Positions 28,476-37,585 of a stretch of DNA of 64,000 nucleotides are shown piece by piece. Below the pieces are notes generated by a model. That model made no database searches and was not told the DNA's origin. It worked only from the letters and a program-made list of their open reading frames with translations. Within the stretch, counting starts at the first letter, position 1, and each line of letters begins with the position of its first letter. Origin of the DNA: Ktedonobacter racemifer DSM 44963 (GTDB lineage Bacteria > Chloroflexota > Ktedonobacteria > Ktedonobacterales > Ktedonobacteraceae); NCBI RefSeq assembly GCF_000178855.1, contig NZ_ADVG01000002.1, forward strand, positions 124,001-188,000, given 5' to 3'. The position numbers and the translations under genes were made by a program.

Positions 28476-28961
28476 ATGTTCGATACGAGCAAAATCGGTC
28501 ATCGCTTTGCTCCCTTCACGACCGAGGTACACCGGCAAAAGATCCACGAATTGACCACTGCCATTGGGGACGACAACCCAGTCTATCATAGTCGGGAAGC
28601 GGCACAGGCGCAGGGCTTTCCCGATGTGCCCATCTCGCCCACCACGCCAACTATGTTTAGCTTCTGGGGCGCCCGCCAGCGCGGAAACGACCTGGCCAGC
28701 CTGGGCATTAACGTCAAAGGCATTCTGCATGGTGAGGAGGAGTATGAGTACCTTGCGCCCATCTATCCCGGTGAGACCCTGACAGGGGTGACAACGGTCG
28801 TTGATGGCAAGACACGCCAGGGACGCGATGGCCTCTCCATGGATATCATCACGACGGAGACAGAGTACACCAACCAGCAACAACAGCCTGTGCTCAAAAC
28901 ACGCAGCACCATCGTCATTCGCGAGCAATCCTCTCCAGCAAGCAAGGAGGCCAACGCATGA
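28476..28961 (+). CDS. MaoC-like dehydratase, N-terminal-half (FAS1-DH) subunit
   Basis: A 161-residue hot-dog protein of the MaoC_dehydrat_N type (IGHRFAPFTTEVHRQKIHELTTAIGDDNPVYHS near the start). Such subunits lack the full hydratase dyad and pair with a catalytic MaoC subunit, as HadA does with HadB. AAGGAG precedes the ATG and the stop overlaps the next start by 4 nt, so the two are made together. It was presumably continuous with the SDR operon before the IS110-type element entered. Confidence 0.88.
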   Translation: MFDTSKIGHRFAPFTTEVHRQKIHELTTAIGDDNPVYHSREAAQAQGFPDVPISPTTPTMFSFWGARQRGNDLASLGINVKGILHGEEEYEYLAPIYPGETLTGVTTVVDGKTRQGRDGLSMDIITTETEYTNQQQQPVLKTRSTIVIREQSSPASKEANA

Positions 28962-29404
28962 CCACATCAAACCACACACGGCTCTATGCCGAGGATGCTC
29001 ATGAGGGCGATTCCCTTCCTCCCCTGACAACACCGCCTGTGACACACCTGCAACTGGTGCGCTACGCAGGCGCCTCGGGTGATTTCAATCCCTTACATAC
29101 TGATCCCGCCGTAGGGCAGGCTATAGGAACGGGTGGCATCATCGCGCATGGCATGCTCATCATGGGCTTCGTAGGGCAAATGCTCAGCGACGCCTTTGGC
29201 CCGCTCGCGCTACGCAAGTTTGGCGTCCGCTTCAAGGGGATGACACGCATCGGTGACGTGATCACCTGCACTGGCAAGATCACCGAGATCAATGATGTGG
29301 AGGGCGAGACGCGCGCAACGGGCACGGTGCAGGCGGTAGACCAGAACGGGGATGTCAAAGTCAGCGGCACCTTTAGCGCCGCCCTGCCGAGACGTCAGCC
29401 CTAA
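28958..29404 (+). CDS. MaoC-like enoyl-CoA hydratase, catalytic subunit
   Basis: This 148-residue hot-dog protein carries the R-hydratase signature: YAGASGDFNPLHTDPAVGQAIGTGGIIAHGML, with catalytic Asp (DFNPLH) and His (~residues 46-51). It should hydrate trans-2-enoyl-CoA to 3-hydroxyacyl-CoA as a heteromer with the preceding subunit, between the acyl-CoA dehydrogenase and SDR steps. Length is normal for a stand-alone MaoC domain. Confidence 0.92.
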   Translation: MTTSNHTRLYAEDAHEGDSLPPLTTPPVTHLQLVRYAGASGDFNPLHTDPAVGQAIGTGGIIAHGMLIMGFVGQMLSDAFGPLALRKFGVRFKGMTRIGDVITCTGKITEINDVEGETRATGTVQAVDQNGDVKVSGTFSAALPRRQP

Positions 29405-29581
29405 ACCAGTTCTTTCTCTGATGACAACGCAAGACCCTTCTCTCGCCACCTGGAGTGCTTTCGCGCTTCAGGTAGCGAGGATAATCATTCTTTGATCGCT
29501 CGTAGTACCGTTCATTCGTACGCGTTTCACGATCATGCTCGTACATTGTTGTACAAGCAAGTGGGTATCAGGAGGTTTAAG

Positions 29582-30955
29582 ATGAGCACTTTTCGCATCG
29601 CAACCGGGCAGCGCAGCCTTGAACACTATCCCACCAACGCGCAACGCATCTGGTATCTTGCTCTTGCCGTCATCGCAACCATCATCCTGTATTATGAATC
29701 GTATGTCCTCCCCTCGGTCGCACCGCTGGTCCTGCATACGTTTGGCCTCTCGGTCGCCGACTACTCGCGTTTCTTGCTAGTAAGCAATCTCCTTGGAGCA
29801 CTCTCAGCCATCTTTGGTAGTCTCTCCGACCGCATTGGACGCAGTACTCTGATCATTTATGGTCTGCTGATCACTGCCATTGGAACCCTGATAATCGCGC
29901 TGGCCAGTTCCCTCTGGCTCTTCTTACTTCTCATCTGGGTCGTGGGCTTCATCGAGGGCATTATCCTGGTCGTTACCCCGGCGCTGGTGCGCGACTTCTC
30001 GCCGCGCTTTGGCCGCGCCCTGGCTATGGGCTTCTGGACAGTGGGGCCCGTGGGCGGCAGCGTCCTGGCGACTGGAGTTGCCAGTCAGACGCTCTCCTCG
30101 TATGGCTCCTGGCAATCGCAGTACGTCATCGCTGGTATCGTTGGCTTTATCGTCTTCCTGGTCTGCTTCTTCTTCCTGCGCGAACTCTCGCCCCGGTTGC
30201 GCGACCAGGTCATGAACTCTATGCAGGAGAAAGAGCTTGTCGAGGCCCGTGCGCGCAACATCGATCCCGAAGAGGCAACCAGGCATCCCTGGCGGCAAAT
30301 GCTTAATCCGCGTCTGGTCGTCAGCGCACTGGGCATCAGTCTCTACCTGCTCATGTACTTTGCCGCCGTCGGCTTCTTCCCCCTCTACTTAAGCAGCATT
30401 TTCAAGTTCTCGGTCGCCCAGGCCAATGGGCTGGTTAGCATCTTCTGGCTCGTCAATGTGGCCGCCGCGATCATTATTGGTTTCATCTCTGATCGTACCC
30501 TGGTACGCAAGCCCTATATGCTCTTTGGCGCCATCGCGACTATTATCGTGACGCTCCTCTTTATCAGCCGCATTGGTGTTCCCACAGATGCAACGCTGAT
30601 GGCCGTCTTCCTCAGCCTCTTCGGTATTACACTGGCCATCGGCTATGTCACCTGGATGGCGGCCTATACGGAGACTATCGAGGATATCAATCCTGCCCTA
30701 GTCGCCACTGGCATGGCGGTCGAGGGCTTTATTCTACGCATGGTCGTGGTCCTCTCGACCCTGGCCTTCTCCTTCGTGGTGAGAAATCAGCTTGATGGAC
30801 AGCAATGGGCGACCTGGTGGTGGGTCTGTATCGCGGGCCTGGTCGTTTTTGTTCCCACTATCTTTGTCGTCTCTGGCTACTGGCGACCAGCCAGCGTTCG
30901 AACCGCCATACGCCAGCGCGAACCAGAAAGCCCGCTGAGTCCTGAAACTGCATAA
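29582..30955 (+). CDS. MFS transporter
   Basis: A 457-residue major facilitator protein with about 12 hydrophobic segments. The family loop GSLSDRIGRSTLII lies after TM2 (~80) and its repeat GFISDRTLVRKPYML near TM8. AGGAGG sits just before the ATG at 29582. Closing the acyl-CoA cluster, it may import the carboxylic acid that the synthetase activates; substrate is inferred from place alone. A terminator follows. Confidence 0.92.
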   Translation: MSTFRIATGQRSLEHYPTNAQRIWYLALAVIATIILYYESYVLPSVAPLVLHTFGLSVADYSRFLLVSNLLGALSAIFGSLSDRIGRSTLIIYGLLITAIGTLIIALASSLWLFLLLIWVVGFIEGIILVVTPALVRDFSPRFGRALAMGFWTVGPVGGSVLATGVASQTLSSYGSWQSQYVIAGIVGFIVFLVCFFFLRELSPRLRDQVMNSMQEKELVEARARNIDPEEATRHPWRQMLNPRLVVSALGISLYLLMYFAAVGFFPLYLSSIFKFSVAQANGLVSIFWLVNVAAAIIIGFISDRTLVRKPYMLFGAIATIIVTLLFISRIGVPTDATLMAVFLSLFGITLAIGYVTWMAAYTETIEDINPALVATGMAVEGFILRMVVVLSTLAFSFVVRNQLDGQQWATWWWVCIAGLVVFVPTIFVVSGYWRPASVRTAIRQREPESPLSPETA

Positions 30956-30977
30956 GTCGCGCCACCGTTACACATAA

Positions 30978-31018
30978 AAGCAGCAGGATGAATCTTATGC
31001 AGATTCATCCTGCTGCTT
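30978..31018. terminator. Perfect 18-bp hairpin between convergent genes
   Basis: AAGCAGCAGGATGAATCT-TATGC-AGATTCATCCTGCTGCTT serves the converging MFS and ROK genes. Confidence 0.88.
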
Positions 31019-31046
31019 GCTTCTGCTCATTGAGAGAAAAGCCAGA

Positions 31047-32003
31047 TCAGGAACCAGTGTGGACGCGGACATCTGTATGCTGAACGACTCTCAAGGCCAG
31101 GGCAATGGCACCGTACAGCGATGCGTCGTCTAGAAACTTTGCCGGGACGAGTTCTGGTGGGAAGGGTACCGCAAGCGCCAGGCGGGATGCCAGGGCTCCC
31201 AAGATAAGCGCTCCCGAATTCATCAAGCCTCCACCAACGGCTATACGCGCCGGATCAAGTAGAATCGAGACATTGGCGATGTGAAACGCCAATTCAGCCA
31301 GCGTTTCTTCCACCAGGTCTTGTACGCGAGCATCTGGATGAGCGAACGCCTCGGCCGCGCTAAGTGGCTCGCCTAGCAGATCGCTCGCGCCCTCACCTAT
31401 AAAACGTCCCCCCACAAACTCTTCCAGCGGTGCTCGTCCTTGTGCGGCGCCGTCATGGTCAGACACACTACGCAAATTGTAGCCAATCTCCCCAGCGGCT
31501 CCATGCGCCCCAGAAAGTACGCGTCCATCAATCACAATCGCGGCGGCGACCCCGGTCCCCAGGCTAAGGAAAAGCGCGGGATTCGCCCCCTGGAGCGCGC
31601 CCCAATACACCTCCGCCAGAGCGGCGGCTTTGACATCGTTCTCCACCGCCACCACCGGGATCTTCAGACCCGTACGCATGGTTTCGCAGAGCGCAACCTG
31701 CTCCCATCCCGGAATATTTGGCGACAACAATATTTCCTTTTCACGAACAACCCCAGGTGTTGCGACACCAACTGAAACACATTGTCCCCCTCTTACCATC
31801 ATGGTTTGCGCGATAAGCGCCTGAGCACTCATCAGTGTTCGCTCAAGGATTTGCTGCGCGCCTAGCACGGCCCTGGTCTCGAGCCGCGCCTGCTCTAGGA
31901 TCTGCCCCTCAGAGTCAGCGGTTGCAATCGCAATTTTTGTGCCGCCAAAATCGATGGCAAGGACAAAATCTTGCGTGGTTACGTTCTGCGAAGTATAGTT
32001 CAT
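31047..32003 (-). CDS. ROK-family sugar kinase
   Basis: A 318-residue ROK-family protein: ATP phosphate loop DFGGTKIAIA (~17), sugar-binding VVAVENDVKAAALAEVYWGA with the catalytic Asp (~107) and LGTGVAAAIVIDG (~135). The zinc-binding CxCGxxGCxE motif of most ROK kinases is absent; SVSDHDGAAQGRAPLEEFVGG occupies that place. Family members phosphorylate glucose, GlcNAc, ManNAc or allose. It lies 34 bp after the APC permease gene and forms an operon with it. Confidence 0.9.
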   Translation of the reverse strand: MNYTSQNVTTQDFVLAIDFGGTKIAIATADSEGQILEQARLETRAVLGAQQILERTLMSAQALIAQTMMVRGGQCVSVGVATPGVVREKEILLSPNIPGWEQVALCETMRTGLKIPVVAVENDVKAAALAEVYWGALQGANPALFLSLGTGVAAAIVIDGRVLSGAHGAAGEIGYNLRSVSDHDGAAQGRAPLEEFVGGRFIGEGASDLLGEPLSAAEAFAHPDARVQDLVEETLAELAFHIANVSILLDPARIAVGGGLMNSGALILGALASRLALAVPFPPELVPAKFLDDASLYGAIALALRVVQHTDVRVHTGS

Positions 32004-32037
32004 CCAGGTCTTTCCTCTATCTATCAGGAGTCGCTTG

Positions 32038-33510
32038 CTATTGCGCCGCCTCTGTTATGCCAGGCTGCGCGGCCTGCTCCTCGACATATACCTCACGGAT
32101 CTCCTTGGGGCCAAATGGCCAGGTATGCTCGACGCGCGCCCAGATAAGATAGGCAACGACGCCAATAACTAGCCAGCCCAGTGAGAGGCCAACAGAGGTC
32201 CAACCAGAGGCATAGTACACATACGCCCAGCCAGCCAAAGCGATCAAGCCCGGCAAAGGATAGAGCCACATCCGATAAGGGCGCTTGAGCTCAGGCTGTC
32301 GCATGCGCAGGACGATCAGCGCAACCACCTGGCCAACACCTTGAATGAGAACAATTACCGCGATCAGCATGCTAATAACAGTTCCCAGATCAAAGAAGGA
32401 ACCAATAGCAGTCAGCAGGCCCATCACAAGCAGAGCAATATGAGGAAAGTGGTAGCGAGGATGCAATTTCGCAAATGGGCGGAGAAAGACCCCGTCACGC
32501 GCCGCGTTATAAGGCACACGCGAACCGCCGAGCAAGCCGGTGAACACCGAGGCGAACGCGGTGATGATAATGAGAACTGTTACAACGCTGGAGACACCTT
32601 TGCCCCAGATACGCTCCAGCACCAGTGAGGCAATCGATGAAGACTTCGCGACCTCTTGCCAGGGAACCACACCCATCACACCAATGTTCAGAGCCAGGTA
32701 GAGGACCATGATGCCCAGGATAGAGATAATAATGGACCAGGGGATAACACGGCCAGGCGAGCGCATTTCATCGCCCAGGTACGAGGTTGTATTATAGCCC
32801 AGGTAGTCATAGACCCCGACCAGTAAGCCAGCACCTAAGCCGGCAAAAAACTGGCCATTGAGAGTGAAAGCGTTCGCAGGAAAGGTAAACGCGAGTTGTG
32901 GATTAAAGCGCGTAAAAGACGCGACGATGACAAGGCCAATGGACACCAGCATGACCACAAAGAGGATATTGGTCAGGAAGCCGACCGATTCAATTCGTCG
33001 GTAGAGTGAAAAAACGACCACGGCAACAACCAGCAGGGAGACAAGATGAATCTCCCACCAATTCATACCTGGCCAGAGATAGCCCAGGTACTGTACCAGG
33101 CCAATGACGCCAGTCGACATGATCAGGGGAATAGCCAGAATCGCGGTCCAGATGAAGAGAAATGGCATCAATCTCCCTGTACGGTACTGGAAGGCCTCGC
33201 GCAGGTAAATATAAGTACCGCCTGCCCCAGGCATAGCCGCGCCCAGTTCAGCCCAAATCAATCCATCCGCCAGGGCCAGAATCGCCCCCGCAATCCAACC
33301 AATGATCGCCTGTGGTCCACCAAAGGTCGCAACCATGATCGGGATGGTGATGAATGGCCCAATACCACACATCTGAGTCATGTTGATCGCCGTCGCGGTC
33401 AACAGTCCAACGCTACGTACAAATCCATTTGTCGTTCGCTCAGCAACTGTGCCTCGCGTTGTGCTTGTGGGAATCACCTCTGACTCCCGGTTGATGTCTG
33501 AAGAACTCAC
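32038..33510 (-). CDS. APC-family amino acid/amine permease
   Basis: A 490-residue membrane protein with ~12 predicted helices of the amino acid-polyamine-organocation superfamily: the first helix is GLLTATAINMTQMCGIGPFITIPIMVATFGG and GAGGTYIYLREAF follows TM2. GTG is the start, preceded by GAGGAGG. It heads an operon with the ROK kinase, an unusual pairing since the permease family carries amines or amino acids and the kinase a sugar. An amino sugar as shared substrate is possible but unproven. Confidence 0.92.
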   Translation of the reverse strand: MSSSDINRESEVIPTSTTRGTVAERTTNGFVRSVGLLTATAINMTQMCGIGPFITIPIMVATFGGPQAIIGWIAGAILALADGLIWAELGAAMPGAGGTYIYLREAFQYRTGRLMPFLFIWTAILAIPLIMSTGVIGLVQYLGYLWPGMNWWEIHLVSLLVVAVVVFSLYRRIESVGFLTNILFVVMLVSIGLVIVASFTRFNPQLAFTFPANAFTLNGQFFAGLGAGLLVGVYDYLGYNTTSYLGDEMRSPGRVIPWSIIISILGIMVLYLALNIGVMGVVPWQEVAKSSSIASLVLERIWGKGVSSVVTVLIIITAFASVFTGLLGGSRVPYNAARDGVFLRPFAKLHPRYHFPHIALLVMGLLTAIGSFFDLGTVISMLIAVIVLIQGVGQVVALIVLRMRQPELKRPYRMWLYPLPGLIALAGWAYVYYASGWTSVGLSLGWLVIGVVAYLIWARVEHTWPFGPKEIREVYVEEQAAQPGITEAAQ

Positions 33511-33585
33511 GGGGGACCTCCTCGTGTTACACCTGCCTCTACAACAGGCCTAAACTATGCTTCGCACGTTCTCGTAGTGCATATA

Positions 33586-33604
33586 GTTAGTATAGTTTCC
33601 TAAC
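33586..33604. promoter_or_regulatory. Candidate operator/promoter between divergent ROK-controlled genes
   Basis: GTTAG-N9-CTAAC overlaps a -10-like TATAGT in the spacer between the APC/ROK-kinase operon and the ROK regulator. It is short and only partly symmetric. Confidence 0.35.
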
Positions 33605-33777
33605 CAACGCCTGTCAATATATCTTCAAGGGAAAAGGGAAAGTGGAAGGGCTTCAAAGAGAATTACGTATTTGTTCTCTATCGCACAAAATATGGGCTTC
33701 CTTTACCCCTTTCTAAGTTGGTAAAGATCATTTACAATGAGGAAGCCATCTATCCTGTTGTGGCAAAGGAGTGGACA

Positions 33778-35001
33778 ATGTCAGTGGGCAATTCACATCA
33801 ACCAGAATATCAAGCGGGCACACCATCTCTGCTACGAGCAATCAATGAACGCTCTCTGCTAGAATATTTACGCAGCCATGGTCCCACATCACGTGCGCAG
33901 CTCGCGCGCGTGGTTGGTCTATCTAAGCCTACGGTGTCACAGGCGCTCGCCAGCCTTGAGCAAGCCCAACTTGTGCGGGCCGTTGGACAATCTGTCTCCA
34001 ATAAAGGAGGGCGAATCGCGACGCTGTACGAGCCTAATCCAGAGGCCGGCTACGTCATTGGTGTCGATGTTGGCCGAGGCTGGGTACGGGCCGCCGTTTC
34101 TGACCTGGCGGGACACATTGTAGCGCGGCGGGATGTGCCAAACACGACGCAGAGTGCCGCGTCCCTGGTTGCATTAATTAATCAACTGGCGCGTGAGCTT
34201 GTTGTCGAGGCGAAGCTATCCTGGAAACAGGTGGTCCACACCGTTATTGGCACGCCGGGCGTCTTCGATGAAGAAAGTAAACGCGTCCGTTTCGCGTCCA
34301 ACCTCCCTGAATGGGGCCGCCACGGCTTGCTGACAGAGTTACAGGAGACATTGGGGCTAAGTATCTCACTCGAAAACGACGCCAACCTGGCGGCACTGGG
34401 TGAGCGCAGATTTGGTTGGGGGAACGAGACTCAGACATTTGTATATATCCTGATCGGAACTGGCGTCGGCATGGGTATCGTGCTCAATGGTACACTCTAC
34501 CGAGGGGCAAATGGTGCGGCGGGAGAGATTGGTTTTCTGCCCTTCGGGGCAACACAGCCCCTGGACCTGGAACGTGCAGTAGAGCCAAATGAGGGCTATC
34601 TGGGAATGTTTGAAGAGGCCACCTCTGCCCAGGGCATCGTACACATGGCGCAGGCGCAGGGCTTGTCCGAGCCTTTATCAGCCAAACAAATTTTTGCCGC
34701 TGCGCTCCAGGGAGAGGCTAAGGCGCTTGCCGTCATTGAACAAGAGGGGCAACGCCTGGCTCTTGCGATCTCGGCCATCGTTGCGATACTGGACCCTGAA
34801 CTTATCGTTCTGGGTGGGGGCATAGGACAACGTACTGACTTACTCCTTCAGCCCTTAGAACAGACACTGCGTCGGCTTCTGCCAACGCGACCGCGTATTG
34901 TCGCTACCAGGCTGGGTAATGAGAGCGTCCTTCTCGGCGCGGTAGCCACTGCGTTAGAGCTTGCGCACAATCTTGTCTTCCAACGCTATTTCAATGGCTA
35001 A
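33778..35001 (+). CDS. ROK-family transcriptional repressor (NagC/XylR type)
   Basis: A 407-residue regulator: N-terminal winged helix (LLEYLRSHGPTSRAQLARVVGLSKPTVSQALASLEQAQLV, ~25-65) joined to a ROK sugar-binding domain (VIGVDVGRGWVRAAVSDLAG; ISLENDANLAALGERRFGWG; GANGAAGEIGF). AAGGAG precedes the ATG at 33778, preferred over an upstream start at 33718. It is divergent from the APC permease/ROK kinase operon, and NagC-like proteins commonly repress such neighbours until a sugar phosphate binds. Confidence 0.92.
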   Translation: MSVGNSHQPEYQAGTPSLLRAINERSLLEYLRSHGPTSRAQLARVVGLSKPTVSQALASLEQAQLVRAVGQSVSNKGGRIATLYEPNPEAGYVIGVDVGRGWVRAAVSDLAGHIVARRDVPNTTQSAASLVALINQLARELVVEAKLSWKQVVHTVIGTPGVFDEESKRVRFASNLPEWGRHGLLTELQETLGLSISLENDANLAALGERRFGWGNETQTFVYILIGTGVGMGIVLNGTLYRGANGAAGEIGFLPFGATQPLDLERAVEPNEGYLGMFEEATSAQGIVHMAQAQGLSEPLSAKQIFAAALQGEAKALAVIEQEGQRLALAISAIVAILDPELIVLGGGIGQRTDLLLQPLEQTLRRLLPTRPRIVATRLGNESVLLGAVATALELAHNLVFQRYFNG

Positions 35002-35025
35002 CCATTCAGTTTGCTTCAAAGGAGT

Positions 35026-35040
35026 TATATATATATATAT
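35026..35040 (+). repeat. TA dinucleotide tract between Shine-Dalgarno and start codon
   Basis: 7.5 TA units fill the spacer between AAAGGAG (ending 35024) and the ATG at 35039, which uses the last AT of the tract. The spacing is 14 nt. Confidence 0.85.
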
Positions 35041-35602
35041 GGGTATTGATGTAGCCTTTACACATTTCCCCACGCTTACCACAGAGCGTTTGCAACTCCA
35101 AGAGATTCAGCCCAGTGATATCGAAGCGCTCTTCTCCACCTTCTCAGATGAAGAGGTTATGCGCTATTATGGCAAACTTCCACATCAGTCGATTGCTGAG
35201 ACGCAGACATGGTTTCAGCAACTCCAGGAGCGCTACACCCGGCGTGAGGCCATCCGCTGGGGCATAGCGCTCAAAGGTGAGGAGAGCATCATAGGCACGT
35301 GCAGCTTTCACCACTTTGGCCCGAGCTACCATTACACAGAAACGGGCTATGATCTCAATCGCGCCTACTGGGGGCGGGGCATTATGACCGAAGCCATGTC
35401 AGCCGTCCTGTCCTACGGCTTTCACGAACTCGCCTTTCACCGCATAGAAGCCATCATCGATATCGCCAATGAAGGATCAAAGAATCTGCTGCTCAAGCTC
35501 GGCTTCACTTATGAAGGGGTGCTACGCCAGCGCTTCTACTTCAATGGCCAGTTCGAGGATGAGCACTATTTCAGCCTGCTCAAGGATGAATGGCGGGGCT
35601 AG
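35039..35602 (+). CDS. GNAT acetyltransferase (RimJ/RimL type)
   Basis: The 187-residue protein has the RimJ/RimL-like GNAT order: LTTERLQLQEIQPSDIEALF at the start, TGYDLNRAYWGRGIMTEAMSAVLSYGF with the acetyl-CoA loop (~110), and HRIEAIIDIANEGSKNLLLKLGFTYEGVLRQRFY near the end. These acetylate protein N-termini or small amines. The start is the ATG that closes a TA-repeat tract, giving an unusually long 14-nt spacing from the Shine-Dalgarno. It lies ~35 nt after the ROK repressor. Confidence 0.9.
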   Translation: MGIDVAFTHFPTLTTERLQLQEIQPSDIEALFSTFSDEEVMRYYGKLPHQSIAETQTWFQQLQERYTRREAIRWGIALKGEESIIGTCSFHHFGPSYHYTETGYDLNRAYWGRGIMTEAMSAVLSYGFHELAFHRIEAIIDIANEGSKNLLLKLGFTYEGVLRQRFYFNGQFEDEHYFSLLKDEWRG

Positions 35603-35718
35603 ATTGTTTCTAGCCCCATTCAATCGACTTCAGGCTATGCATGGTTGTCTCATCCATACGATTGGTGAGCTGCCATGCATCAGATCAGCCAAGCTATAAG
35701 AACAACGAGTAGAGGTTT

Positions 35719-36747
35719 TTATCTTGGGCTGAGGCGCTCCGCCAGGTATTTCAAGCTGAGCGGATAGCGATATTCGATGGCTGAGTGAGTACCATCGAAG
35801 AGTTCGAAGAAGATCTCGGTAACACCAATCTTCTCTAGCTCTCTTCTAAAGGCTTCCGCGCCCAGGTCGAGGTAAAACTGATCTCGCCTCCCTGCGTCAA
35901 TGTAGATGGCCTTAAGCGAGCGCAGTGCCTCGGCATGGCGCGCCACCATTCGCACGGGGTCCCAGCGCAGCCAGCGCTCCCAGATATCAGGTCTCAGCTC
36001 GCCCGTCCGCAGATCGTACGGCAGGTGAACCGTTCCATCCTCGTCTGCGGAATAGCAAGCTGCCATGCACCAGTCATTGAGCAAGACCATATCACTCTCC
36101 CTGGTCAGGGCCGGACGGCTGCGAAAGGATTCCCAGAACCTGTCAAATGAACCATCATATTGATCGCGCAATGCACGCACCGAGGCCGGAAATTCTAGCA
36201 GATAGCACGTCTCAAATAGCGCGTCACCCGCATGCGTGGCCAGGCCACCCCAGAGATCCGGGCGTAGCATGGGGGTAATCATAGCACCATAGCCACCACT
36301 CGACTTACCCGCAATACCACGATGCTCACGCCGTGGAAGGGTTCGGTAATGCGCATCGATCCAGGGAACGACTTCATCACAGAGATAGGTGTGGTACGCT
36401 CCTGTCCCTGGGGAGTCGAGAAACTGGCTGCCACCATACGAGGTCCAGCAATCTACCCACACCACGATACAGGGTGGCGCCTCCTTCTGCGCAAATAATT
36501 CATCCACCAGCTCAGGAAAATTCTTGCGAAAAGCCATGCGATTGCGCCACATATCCAACTGGCCCGTCATACCCTGGATCTGGTATACCGTTGGATAGCG
36601 TCGCTCCGACTCAGCGTCATAACCTGGCGGGAGATATACCCACAGCGGGCGAGCGGAGGGATCGCCCAACGGATTGCTCTTGAGCACCTCGCTCTGAAAC
36701 ACATGTTCTTCAAAACGCCCACTTAACTGTACAGACCAGGGTTGCAT
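35719..36747 (-). CDS. Esterase D/enterochelin-esterase-like hydrolase
   Basis: A 342-residue alpha/beta hydrolase of the putative esterase family. An early strand is LWVYLPPGYDAESERRYPTVYQIQG and the nucleophile elbow is GIAGKSSGGYGA with Ser (~157); the His is probably in ELFDGTHSAIEYRYP (~327). Relatives cleave carboxylic or siderophore esters or transfer mycolyl groups, so the substrate is open. GGAGG precedes the ATG. No export signal is seen, so it is probably cytoplasmic. Confidence 0.87.
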   Translation of the reverse strand: MQPWSVQLSGRFEEHVFQSEVLKSNPLGDPSARPLWVYLPPGYDAESERRYPTVYQIQGMTGQLDMWRNRMAFRKNFPELVDELFAQKEAPPCIVVWVDCWTSYGGSQFLDSPGTGAYHTYLCDEVVPWIDAHYRTLPRREHRGIAGKSSGGYGAMITPMLRPDLWGGLATHAGDALFETCYLLEFPASVRALRDQYDGSFDRFWESFRSRPALTRESDMVLLNDWCMAACYSADEDGTVHLPYDLRTGELRPDIWERWLRWDPVRMVARHAEALRSLKAIYIDAGRRDQFYLDLGAEAFRRELEKIGVTEIFFELFDGTHSAIEYRYPLSLKYLAERLSPR

Positions 36748-36842
36748 ACGGTAAACCTCCGAATAGAACTATTCCTAAACAACACTTCTCGTTATTATAC
36801 GCGATCCTGAGCAAGAACCTTTCCGCGCCTGCCACTATGAGC

Positions 36843-36882
36843 AAATAGTAAAGAGCCCGAGGGGCGCTTTCCCCTCGAGCTC
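36843..36882 (-). terminator. Terminator of the HNH-type lipoprotein gene
   Basis: GAGCTCGAGGGG-AAAGCG-CCCCTCGGGCTC with one mismatch, followed by TTTACTATTT on the minus strand. Confidence 0.75.
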
Positions 36883-36925
36883 CTAACAAAAAGGCTCTCA
36901 TCTCGCTTCTTACGCTGGCCCGCTA

Positions 36926-37528
36926 TTAATCACTATCGTCGCTGTCTGAGCCATTAAACTGGCTAGGAAGGCTGTTGTAGACGGCGCGCCAATCAGTGGC
37001 GATTTTGATCTGTGCGTCCCGTAGCGACATCTTGCCATCACATATCTGGTCATGCAGCCAGTTCTCAACACGGTCCTTCTCGTGAAAGCCCGGTTTCGGC
37101 TCAGCCAGCTCAGGCCAGAGATTGGCGATATCGTTCGATCCGCCCAGTTGCAAACTAACCAGGTGATCCACCTCATACTGCCCCGGGCGGCGGGTCTTAA
37201 TGCCATAGGCGGCATAGACCTTGTTTTTCAGGCTCACTGGTACATTGCGCACCGAGCTGGCATAGCCAGGCACACAAATTTTTGTTTTGGTGGCATCGGA
37301 GAATATTGCCCCCGGCGTACAGGCCTTATCTTGCAAACTATTACTGGCCTGGCAACCACTGGTTTTGGTTCGCACGCCCCATTGAGGATCAGCCGAGGCA
37401 GGGGCTGCCGTCACTGTTGGTATTGTTGGGCTTGTGCCTGGTGGAGTCGTTACGACGGTGCCACATCCACTTACCACAAACAGCAGGGCCAGCCAGAGCC
37501 AGGCCCTACGACCACGATAGGTTATCAC
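36926..37528 (-). CDS. Secreted lipoprotein with HNH-nuclease-like domain
   Basis: A 200-residue protein with an N-terminal hydrophobic signal ending in lipobox VVSGC, so it should be lipid-anchored outside the membrane. After a Thr/Pro-rich spacer comes CTPGAIFSDATKTKICVPGYASSVRNVP and then YEVDHLVSLQLGGSNDIANLWPE, an HNH/His-Me-like core (DH, then N). A GTG start follows AAGGGG. A surface nuclease could scavenge or destroy extracellular DNA; activity is inferred from the motif. The tail is acidic (DSDDSD). Confidence 0.8.
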   Translation of the reverse strand: MITYRGRRAWLWLALLFVVSGCGTVVTTPPGTSPTIPTVTAAPASADPQWGVRTKTSGCQASNSLQDKACTPGAIFSDATKTKICVPGYASSVRNVPVSLKNKVYAAYGIKTRRPGQYEVDHLVSLQLGGSNDIANLWPELAEPKPGFHEKDRVENWLHDQICDGKMSLRDAQIKIATDWRAVYNSLPSQFNGSDSDDSD

Positions 37529-37585
37529 AGTTATTTTCCCCTTCTTCCTGCGAGTTTTTCTTCGTGAAGAGGATTTTAGTATAAT

